DNA from: Oscillibacter sp.
GTDB taxonomy: Bacteria; Bacillota; Clostridia; Oscillospirales; Oscillospiraceae
Direction of reading: 5' to 3'
NCBI GenBank assembly: GCA_003522105.1
Contig: DPGF01000087.1
Span: forward strand, 1-9,675
DNA: 9,675 nucleotides
Positions 1 through 6,584 of the stretch are shown here, one piece after another (the stretch's first letter is position 1; each line of letters begins with the position of its first letter). The notes below the pieces were generated by a model. It had not been told where the DNA came from and searched no databases. It saw only the letters and a program-made list of their open reading frames with translations. Position numbers and translations under genes: made by a program.

Positions 1-3000
1 TCGTTCTCGCCGGTGTAAGCGGGGTTTAGGAACACCACGCCGGTCAACTCAGAAAACAGCGTTTCTTCGTCCTTGCCGGTGAGTTTGCTCATGTATTCCA
101 TATCCACATGAGCCTTTTCCCCGATGGACAGCGCCAGCGCCTCCACCGCCGTGTCTACCTTTTCAGCGGGCTTGTGGCTGCGGATGGTGCGCTTGGTGAA
201 CAGGTCCGCCTTTCTTTTTAGGTTCCGGTCCTCGTCCAGAATTTCCAGTGAACACAGCAGGAAGTAAGAGCTGTCCTGGTCAAACGCGATGGCGTTGCCG
301 CGGGAATTGATGAGTCCATATTTCCGGGTGAAGGCATCGTAGAGGGTATTCAGCTTGGCTTGCTGCGCCTTGATTTCTTCATCGGGATAGTCCTCGGTCT
401 GGTATTCCAGCAGCGTCCGCACACAGTCCCGCAGCTCGATCATGCCGCGGATTCTGCTCTCTGCCGTCTTGGATACTTCCACCGGATTCATGCGGCTGTT
501 TTCGCGGTAATAGATCTGACCGTCCACCAGTGTATAGGAGAAGTTGCGGACGGCAGGATCGGCCTCGATGGAATGATCCTCACCCTCCAGTTCTTCCTCC
601 CGGTCATAAGCGGTGATCTCGCCGTGGATATTTTGAACGGCCTCCGCCAGCAGTGCTTCCAACAGCTGCTCCGGGTACGGCTCACAGGTGGGCGTGGGGC
701 CGAACGGCCCGGACACCATCTTCATCTCGCCCAGCACCATGTCGGGGTGGTCGATGAAGTAGCTGTTCATCTGAATGCCGTCCTCGTTGGTGGCAAGGTG
801 TACCCACTCCGGTTCGATGTCCACCATGCGCTCGCGCTTTTGGAGGAACAGAATGTCTGAAACGACCTCGGTTCCTGCCGCGGCCTTGAACGCATTGTTG
901 GGTAGCCGGATGGCCCCCAGCAGCTCTGCTCGCTGCGCGATGTATTTTCGTGCGCTGGCAGTGCGCTTGTCCATGGTGAAGCTGGAGGTCACAACGGCGA
1001 TAACGCCGCCCGGTCTGACCTGATCCAGCGCCTTGGCGATGAAATACTCATGGATAGGAAAATTCAGCCGGTCATAGCGCTTGTCCGGCACATGAAACTG
1101 GCCGAACGGCACATTGCCGATGGCTACATCGAAAAAGTTATCCGAGAAGACGGTCTTCTCATAGCCCTGCACCGCAATACTGCTTTTCTGATAAAGCTGT
1201 CTGGCGATGCGTCCGGAGAGATCGTCCAGCTCCACGCCGTAGAGCTTGCTGCCGCTCATGCTTTCCGGCAGCATACCGAGAAAATTGCCGATACCGCAGG
1301 CTGGCTCCAGAATGTTGCCCTGCGTGAAGCCCATCTGCCCCAAGGCGGCATAGATGCCGCGGATAACCACAGGCGGCGTGTAGAACGCCGTGAGCGTGGA
1401 TTCACGGGCAGCGGCGTATTCGGCATCCGTCAGCAGTTCTTTCAGTTCAGCGTAACGAGGGTTTTTTTCGTCAAAGAAGTCCGCCAGTCCGCCCCAGCCC
1501 ACATACTGTGCCAGCACCGCCTGTTCCTCTGCTGTGGCGCTGCGGTTCTCTGCCTCCACGGTTTTCAGGGTACGGATCGCGTCCAGATTGCGCTGAAAAC
1601 GCTCCAGCGGCGCGCCCTCTCCGATATGGTCATCGGTGATGCGGTAGTTGCTGCCGTTCGGGTCCAGCGGATAGGCAAGCGCGTTTGGCTTTTTCTTTTT
1701 CGGCGGGGTGAGTACCGCAGGCGGCTCGTCCGTCTGCGGCTGCGGCGGGGCCAGCGCAGCGGGGGCCGCCTGCTCCACAATTTTCCGAACAAAGGAGATC
1801 GGTTCCGTGCGGAAGATGGGAAAGCCGACCTTTTGGACAAAGGTAATGTCCTGAAAGTTGACAACGCCATGCGCGGTATCCACGCGATCCACAAGGAAGG
1901 TCCTGCCGTCGATCTCAAATACCGTTTCACCGGGAACAAGATTTTGTGCCGCAAATTCTGCGTCGGTGATTGCTGGCTGCGTGGCAGGCTCGACCGGCTG
2001 CTCTGCGGCGGTGTCTTTGGCGCGCTCCACATAGAGCCATTCCGCCGCTTCCTTTTCGTTGACTGCCTTTCTGACCTGCTCCAAATAATCCTCGGCCTGC
2101 CACTCGCTGGGGAAGGTCTCACGGACGCCCTCGCTGTCAACATAAATTTCGTCCCGAATATCGTCCCAGACGGCGTAGCCGTCGTCCGTTTCGATCACGC
2201 TGAACCGCTCATAGGCGGGCGGCTGCTCTGCAGCAAGCCGTGCTGCATCCTCTGCGACCTGCTCCACAAAGCTGCGTTCCTGCTGAGGAGCATCATGCCG
2301 GTGGTTGAACAGGCTGAAAGTGCCGTCCACATATTCGGAAAGCTGCTCCTTTGCGCGGCGGACGGAATCATAGAAACGGTCACTCTCGTCCGTCCCATCC
2401 AGCCGGGAGGTCAACGCCGCCAGCATTTCCGCAGTCTCGCCCTTATCTTGCAGCTGCTCCTCGATCATGGGAAGCGCATCGTAATAATCCGCACCCTTGG
2501 GATAGGGACGCGGAACATCGTCAGGCGCATTGTAAAAACCGTTATAGACGGTCCGAGCCAACTGCCCACGCTCATACTCCGGGATTTTGGCGATAGCATC
2601 CTCACCAGGGAATCGTTTCTGCGCGATCAGGCGCTCATACTCCTTGACCACATTAGGGATGGTCAGATGGACGGTATCATATTTCTTGAAATTATAGTCG
2701 CGCTCATACTCCAGCCCTTTTGATGTTTTCGTGTGCTGGTATCCGGCACGGCCACCGCCGCTGTACTCACCAAAGCTGCCCTTGATGAATTTCTGATGCT
2801 CCTCCGGCGTGTGGGGATAGCAGAAGTGAGAATATACGGCCAGTCGGCTATCCAGATGGTCGCAGAGGAAAAAGCCGTCAATCTCGTCCTGCGTGATGAA
2901 CATTTTGCATTGCCGCAGGAAATTCGGCTGTGCGGTGAAGTGGCGCTCCGGCAGGTGCAGACCGTCCAGCACAACACCGATCCGATGCGTGTTATAGCCG

Positions 3001-5750
3001 CTGATGCGGAAACGCATAATGTCCGGGGCCGCGGCATAAGCGTCAAGGAAGTCATGGTATTCCTGCGCCAGCATTTGTAGGCCACCATCCGTCTTTGCGA
3101 ACGCCACCATATCCTCGTCCAGCTCCGGGTAGCCCTTGTGCTGGTCATGGATGGCCAACGTCTGCGGAAAAAGGCCCCGTTCGCGTCCGGCGTCGCTCAA
3201 GTCACGGGCGGTCATCAGGAGGGCGTCCATCGCTTCGTGTAGCACCTTGTCCGGGGCCTGCGCCAGCTCGGACGCGGAGAGATAAGTCCCCGCCTCCAGC
3301 AGCTCCAGAATCCGCACCGATGCCTGCTCCCATGTAACCACGGTTTTGCTGTACCCGGTGCGGACACTGTCCCCTTGGGCGAGGTGAATGCCGTCCTCCA
3401 GAAACCACACGGCGTATTTGCGGCCTTCGTATTCGATGCCGCGCCCGTTCACCCTGCCAAACTCCCGACGCAGGAACTCTTCATTTTCCTGCTCTGGCCG
3501 CTCCCGCATATAAAATACGGCGATGCGCTCCGCGCTGTTGGGTTCATTGCCGCCCGTGCAGAGCGCCAGATCAATGACCTCCTGCGGCACCGTGCGGGCC
3601 GGGGCCAGAATGCCGGAGGGCGCGTCTGCCGGGGCCTCGTACACCGGAGCGTCGCCGCCCATGTCGAATAGGGCAAGCTGCTCTGCGACGATTGGGGCAT
3701 TTTGCAGGCCCAGCTTAATTTTGTACTCGCCGCGCTCGATCAGGCCCTCGGTCATTTCGGTGATGACCGACCATGAAAAAACGGACTCCGAGGTGCGGGA
3801 GAGATAGCTGCCCTCCCACATCAAAAGTCCGTCTTTCTCGGCGTGGTAGCCTGTCCGAACACCGTCGGTCAGGACCTCCACCCATATATCGTTGTAGCTG
3901 TTTTTTAAGAACTCCGTCCGTTCCGCAAGGCTCTTGTGCGCCTGAAAGTATTCAAAGATCTCCTGCTGCTTGTGCTTGCGCCCGCCGTCATCCAGCAGGT
4001 TCGCTTCAATAAGGTGCATATCCAGAAAGGCGGGCAGCTCTGCGGTATTCTGCTGTGCGGTGTCATGCTCCAGCGCAAAGGCTGCTGCCTGTTCCTGCGC
4101 CTTTTCGTCCGGGTAATCACCGTAGACGCGGAGGCACTTGTGTGTTTCGGCATCATAGACGGCAGCGCCGTCGTATGCAAAGCCATCTTCCTCCATCGTA
4201 CCGGCAACATAGCCCTGCGCCGCAGCCTCCGCTTCTTCCAGTGTTTGATAGTCCAGCTTATCATCAAAGCCGTTTTCAAAATGATGGTAGGCAGCGACCT
4301 GATAAGGCGCGGCCATCTGCGCAGCGTAGCGGTCAATGGCTTCTGTGGTCAGCCACTCGGGTTTCTCCGGGAGGGCGTCATACAGCTCCCGCATTTTCTT
4401 GATCTGCGCGTGGACATTGCCTGCCCACAGGTGCTTTTCACTTCGCCCGCCAGCGCCGAGGAAATAATCACAGTCGGCGCGCAGGCGGTCCAGCAGCACA
4501 TAATCCCCGCTGTGGTCAGCAAAGGCAGGAAGTTCATCACTTCCTGCCTCTGTGGGTTCTTCGGTTGTCAGGCGTAAATCAGATCGTTCAGCACCAGTTC
4601 CTCCGCGCTGTGCCGGAGATTGTTCATCAGGCCCGTCCAGCGCAGGGGATCGGTCGCTTTCAGCTCCTCCGTCGCGCCCTCGGCTCTCGCCATCTGCATC
4701 ACGGTCTGTTCCACCATTTTCTGCGCGCTCTGCTCGATCTCCGCCAGATGCTCCGTCAGCTTGCCGCTGGTCTTGAGATTGGTGTAAAGCACCCTGCGGC
4801 GCTTCATCAGATATTGGCGGCGCAGCTCTGCGTACTTGCCCAGATGAACCTCCGGTGTCTGCGGCATCAGCAGATTCGGCACCTGATAGCCGTTCTGCAT
4901 CCTGTAAGTGACCTCCATGCTGTTCGCTCCTTTCATGGGGTGTTTCGTGTTGTTCTGTGTGGTCATCATAACCGCTTCTTTCACGGTTTGCAAAAAATTG
5001 ATCCCGTTGAGCCTGTATCACCGTTCGACTGATCTCCCGCAGGCCCATCTCTGCGATGTCGCTGGTGGCGATGCCCAGGGCGTTGATGGTGGGCGGTGTG
5101 TTGAATTCGTAAACATGGGCGAATTCGTCAGCGGTGAAATAATCGTCCGCCCGCAGGCCCAGCCGGGTCATCAGCATATATGCCACGCTGACCTCCAGCG
5201 CGTCCCGGTAGAACACCTCTAAATTGAGGCCGTCCAGTTCCTCCAGCAGGCTGTCCTCGCGGCAGTCGCGGAGATCTTGCAGGTAGTCTGTGATGTTATC
5301 CGCCACGGCGTTGTGGCAGGCGGAACGCACGGCGTCCGCAAGATTTTCTTTTTCGGACAGGTTGCCGAAGGTGGCCTCCAGCGTTTCGATGACCTCCGGC
5401 TCAAAGGCCGGGTGCATCGTCCAGATAGGCAGCGGACGGGCAAAGCGGGAGGCGTGGGTGTCCGACACATCGAAATAGAGCTTCAGGCAGTTTTGCCCGT
5501 CATCACCAAATACGGCAATGCTCTTGGCTCCACGGTTGACCCAGCGGCCAAACTGACGGTTCCATCGCTCCATCTCAAGGACCGCCGTGGCGTCCGGGCG
5601 CTGGGCGTAGATCAGAATTTGATCATCGAAGGGGCATTTGTAATTGTAGCAGGCCGCGCGGAGAAAGCCCGTCCAGCTTTGATAGCTGCCGGTAACGCTC
5701 TGCACAGTCTGGTCATACAGCTCTGTGATAAGCTGAAATTTGGTTGGCAA
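1..5750 (-). CDS. Giant polyvalent protein: ArdC-like N-terminus, LPD11, N6-adenine DNA methylase (helicase part beyond window); 3' partial
   Basis: I translated this frame codon by codon from 5750 to base 3 and found no stop in 1,916 codons; the C-terminus lies outside. The TTG start follows GGAGGTG (5763-5757) by 6 bases, and an in-frame TAG lies five codons upstream. Visible layout: residues 26-81 resemble the ArdC N-terminal ssDNA-binding domain (PFDDQILIYAQRPDAT, then GRWVNRGAKSIAVF), with no HExxH seen after it; about 246-413 is a low-complexity linker; 416-480 is LPD11 (RADCDYFLGAGGR, KHLWAGN); 579-677 and 726-823 are a duplicated module; about 1368-1650 is an N6-adenine methylase with YVGWGGL (1417-1422), SAM-binding EPACGIGNFLG (1482-1492) and NVPF (1546-1549) in the NPPY position. 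Family members continue into an SNF2-like helicase. Inferred role: protecting or modifying transferred element DNA. Domain identity is from recognition, not a search. The gene contains tnpV in another frame. Confidence 0.92.
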   Translation of the reverse strand, partial: MPTKFQLITELYDQTVQSVTGSYQSWTGFLRAACYNYKCPFDDQILIYAQRPDATAVLEMERWNRQFGRWVNRGAKSIAVFGDDGQNCLKLYFDVSDTHASRFARPLPIWTMHPAFEPEVIETLEATFGNLSEKENLADAVRSACHNAVADNITDYLQDLRDCREDSLLEELDGLNLEVFYRDALEVSVAYMLMTRLGLRADDYFTADEFAHVYEFNTPPTINALGIATSDIAEMGLREISRTVIQAQRDQFFANRERSGYDDHTEQHETPHERSEQHGGHLQDAERLSGAESADAADTGGSSGQVRRAAPPISDEAPQGALHQSQDQRQADGASGGDRAERAENGGTDRDADGESRGRDGGAESDRSPALDGPDEQSPAQRGGTGAERSDLRLTTEEPTEAGSDELPAFADHSGDYVLLDRLRADCDYFLGAGGRSEKHLWAGNVHAQIKKMRELYDALPEKPEWLTTEAIDRYAAQMAAPYQVAAYHHFENGFDDKLDYQTLEEAEAAAQGYVAGTMEEDGFAYDGAAVYDAETHKCLRVYGDYPDEKAQEQAAAFALEHDTAQQNTAELPAFLDMHLIEANLLDDGGRKHKQQEIFEYFQAHKSLAERTEFLKNSYNDIWVEVLTDGVRTGYHAEKDGLLMWEGSYLSRTSESVFSWSVITEMTEGLIERGEYKIKLGLQNAPIVAEQLALFDMGGDAPVYEAPADAPSGILAPARTVPQEVIDLALCTGGNEPNSAERIAVFYMRERPEQENEEFLRREFGRVNGRGIEYEGRKYAVWFLEDGIHLAQGDSVRTGYSKTVVTWEQASVRILELLEAGTYLSASELAQAPDKVLHEAMDALLMTARDLSDAGRERGLFPQTLAIHDQHKGYPELDEDMVAFAKTDGGLQMLAQEYHDFLDAYAAAPDIMRFRISGYNTHRIGVVLDGLHLPERHFTAQPNFLRQCKMFITQDEIDGFFLCDHLDSRLAVYSHFCYPHTPEEHQKFIKGSFGEYSGGGRAGYQHTKTSKGLEYERDYNFKKYDTVHLTIPNVVKEYERLIAQKRFPGEDAIAKIPEYERGQLARTVYNGFYNAPDDVPRPYPKGADYYDALPMIEEQLQDKGETAEMLAALTSRLDGTDESDRFYDSVRRAKEQLSEYVDGTFSLFNHRHDAPQQERSFVEQVAEDAARLAAEQPPAYERFSVIETDDGYAVWDDIRDEIYVDSEGVRETFPSEWQAEDYLEQVRKAVNEKEAAEWLYVERAKDTAAEQPVEPATQPAITDAEFAAQNLVPGETVFEIDGRTFLVDRVDTAHGVVNFQDITFVQKVGFPIFRTEPISFVRKIVEQAAPAALAPPQPQTDEPPAVLTPPKKKKPNALAYPLDPNGSNYRITDDHIGEGAPLERFQRNLDAIRTLKTVEAENRSATAEEQAVLAQYVGWGGLADFFDEKNPRYAELKELLTDAEYAAARESTLTAFYTPPVVIRGIYAALGQMGFTQGNILEPACGIGNFLGMLPESMSGSKLYGVELDDLSGRIARQLYQKSSIAVQGYEKTVFSDNFFDVAIGNVPFGQFHVPDKRYDRLNFPIHEYFIAKALDQVRPGGVIAVVTSSFTMDKRTASARKYIAQRAELLGAIRLPNNAFKAAAGTEVVSDILFLQKRERMVDIEPEWVHLATNEDGIQMNSYFIDHPDMVLGEMKMVSGPFGPTPTCEPYPEQLLEALLAEAVQNIHGEITAYDREEELEGEDHSIEADPAVRNFSYTLVDGQIYYRENSRMNPVEVSKTAESRIRGMIELRDCVRTLLEYQTEDYPDEEIKAQQAKLNTLYDAFTRKYGLINSRGNAIAFDQDSSYFLLCSLEILDEDRNLKRKADLFTKRTIRSHKPAEKVDTAVEALALSIGEKAHVDMEYMSKLTGKDEETLFSELTGVVFLNPAYTGEN
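4523..4549 (-). terminator. Terminator-like hairpin 18 bases after the tnpV stop
   Basis: Minus-strand RNA would form a perfect 11-bp stem (AGGCAGGAAGU with ACUUCCUGCCU) around a 5-base loop GAUGA. It is followed by only a short U-run (UUU then GCUG), so termination may be weak or absent; it could also be an RNA-stabilising or processing hairpin. It lies inside the giant coding frame, where it encodes part of the stretch EAGSDELPAF. The position directly after tnpV suggests it belongs to that gene. Confidence 0.5.
4568..4918 (-). CDS. tnpV: TnpV family protein, nested in the +1 frame of the giant gene
   Basis: A 116-residue protein of the TnpV family, the small transposon-encoded proteins first named from Tn4451-type elements; molecular function is not established. 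Family features seen: start MEVTYRMQNGY, then PNLLMP, GKYAELRRQYL (27-37), YTNLKTSGKLTEHLAEI (45-61), QMARAEGATEELKA (75-88), WTGLMNN (94-100) and AEELVLNDLIYA at the C-terminus; length is typical. Start: ATG at 4918, preceded by AAAGGAG (4933-4927) with 8-base spacing; a TTG further upstream at 4993 is in frame but has no comparable support. The whole gene lies inside the giant gene (overlapping its residues 278-394), each tnpV codon beginning at the second base of a giant-gene codon. Of the first 20 codons after ATG, 16 end in G or C, against 6 of 20 for the giant frame over the same bases, so the tnpV frame carries the coding signal. Whether it is expressed is unknown. Confidence 0.85.
   Translation of the reverse strand: MEVTYRMQNGYQVPNLLMPQTPEVHLGKYAELRRQYLMKRRRVLYTNLKTSGKLTEHLAEIEQSAQKMVEQTVMQMARAEGATEELKATDPLRWTGLMNNLRHSAEELVLNDLIYA
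4927..4933 (-). promoter_or_regulatory. Ribosome-binding site of tnpV
   Basis: AAAGGAG on the minus strand, 8 bases before the ATG at 4918. It decides the tnpV start over an upstream TTG at 4993. In the giant frame the same bases, together with the start codon, are read as the residues ERSEQHG. Confidence 0.75.
4965..4993 (-). promoter_or_regulatory. Candidate sigma-A promoter for tnpV
   Basis: On the minus strand TTGCAA (4993-4988) and TATGAT (4970-4965) are separated by exactly 17 bases, matching the -35/-10 consensus at 4 of 6 and 5 of 6 positions. A T-run lies just upstream of the -35. The predicted start near 4958 would give a leader of about 40 bases before the tnpV ATG. It lies inside the giant coding frame, so it would be an internal promoter. 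Sequence match only. Confidence 0.5.
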
Positions 5751-5756
5751 GGCTCG

Positions 5757-5763
5757 CACCTCC
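5757..5763 (-). promoter_or_regulatory. Ribosome-binding site selecting the TTG start of the giant gene
   Basis: GGAGGTG lies 6 bases before the TTG at 5750; its first G is the last base of the LPD28 stop codon TAG (5765-5763). A GTG at 5759 is also in frame but sits inside the Shine-Dalgarno itself and so is not a likely start. The arrangement implies reinitiation by ribosomes finishing the LPD28 gene. Confidence 0.75.
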
Positions 5764-6584
5764 TATCTCTCCGGCTCCGCCCGCTTTTTTACTGCAAGCC
5801 GGTCATTCTTTTGCTGTTCTTTTTGGGCCTTTTCAAATGGCTTCCGCTGATAGCAATAAATATAAAACTGGTAATCACCTTTAACTGGCGTACAGCGGAG
5901 CATATACACATACCGCTTTGTTTTCACCATGAATCCGCAAGAGGGAAGCAACGCACCCTTGATGGCGCAGATCTGCTCATACCGGTTGCAGTAGCGTTTC
6001 ATGCTGTCGAAGTCCCGCAGCGGGGAGTCCGGCTGCTCCCGCAGCCAGTTTACGGTGCGGTCAATATCGGCCTTAAACTCCGGCGTATTCAGTGCATCTT
6101 GCTGGTGGGGCCACCATGTTGTGTAAAACTGCTTGCCGCTGCCAAAATCACCACGCAGGTGTCCCACACAGCCCGCAGACTTGTCCTGTTCCTCGCTGCG
6201 AGAGAAATAGAGAGCGTGCAGCGCAGGCTCATTGACGCTGTAAAAGTCAATGACCTCCTTATCACTGGCGGGATATTTCTGCTGAAATTCCGCAAGGGTG
6301 TGGCATCCGCCATCCTGAAAGGAAAGGCTGTCATTCTCCATTGGAATCCACCCATCAATGGGAAGCTGGAACGGCTCGCGGGTGAGAACGGTGCCATAGA
6401 AGTTGACCATGAGACTCCGTGACAGTTCTATCGGCTCTCCCCAATCCTCATCCCCATGTCGCAGCTCGTAGCGATATACGCCCTCCGGCACGGTAGCTTG
6501 GTCAATGCGGCATTCTGTAAACAATGCCGGTCGGTCAAAAATCGTGACCTCCTGATAGGTCACCTTCTGTGCGTCATAGTTCAT
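5763..6584 (-). CDS. LPD28 domain-containing protein
   Basis: A 273-residue protein matching the LPD28 family (large polyvalent protein-associated domain 28), common in Clostridia ICEs; no enzymatic activity is established. Recognisable blocks are TYQEVTIFDRPALFT (9-23), TVPEGVYRYELRHGD (31-45), the VNFYGTVLTREPF block (60-72), GHLRGDFGSGKQF (141-153), YTTWWP (154-159), LNTPEFKADI (165-174) and KTKRYVYMLRC near 221-231. The last 25 residues are charged (KAQKEQQKN, KKRAEPER) and probably disordered. No signal peptide or membrane segment is visible. ATG at 6584 overlaps the upstream stop as ATGA and follows GAGGTG by 7 bases. The TAG stop is in the same frame as the giant gene downstream, so one amber codon separates the two. 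Its partner is probably an operon product, but the sequence does not say which. Confidence 0.88.
   Translation of the reverse strand: MNYDAQKVTYQEVTIFDRPALFTECRIDQATVPEGVYRYELRHGDEDWGEPIELSRSLMVNFYGTVLTREPFQLPIDGWIPMENDSLSFQDGGCHTLAEFQQKYPASDKEVIDFYSVNEPALHALYFSRSEEQDKSAGCVGHLRGDFGSGKQFYTTWWPHQQDALNTPEFKADIDRTVNWLREQPDSPLRDFDSMKRYCNRYEQICAIKGALLPSCGFMVKTKRYVYMLRCTPVKGDYQFYIYCYQRKPFEKAQKEQQKNDRLAVKKRAEPER

Noticed and set aside
1924..1937. GTTTCACCGGGAAC as a parS-like site
   Set aside because: It matches 11 of 14 bases of the canonical parS core, but about 0.4 such matches are expected by chance in a window this size, and the mismatches break the palindrome.
1565..2143. 192-codon minus-strand frame inside the giant gene, considered as another nested gene like tnpV
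   Set aside because: The translation is S/R/P-rich without family features, and the giant frame keeps its GC3 bias and sensible protein here, unlike at tnpV.
1050..2723. 557-codon open frame on the plus strand
   Set aside because: It is fully antisense to the giant gene, whose frame gives recognisable protein throughout. Its translation is rich in R, H, L and C with no domain pattern, as expected from the opposite strand of GC3-biased coding.
4568..4993. Longer tnpV starting at TTG 4993 (141 residues)
   Set aside because: The TTG coincides with the putative -35, lacks a good Shine-Dalgarno and adds residues absent from the family, whereas ATG 4918 has AAAGGAG at 8 bases and the family start MEVTYRM.
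5277..6422. 381-codon open frame on the plus strand
   Set aside because: It runs antisense across the junction between the LPD28 gene and the giant gene and has no recognisable family features or ribosome-binding site.
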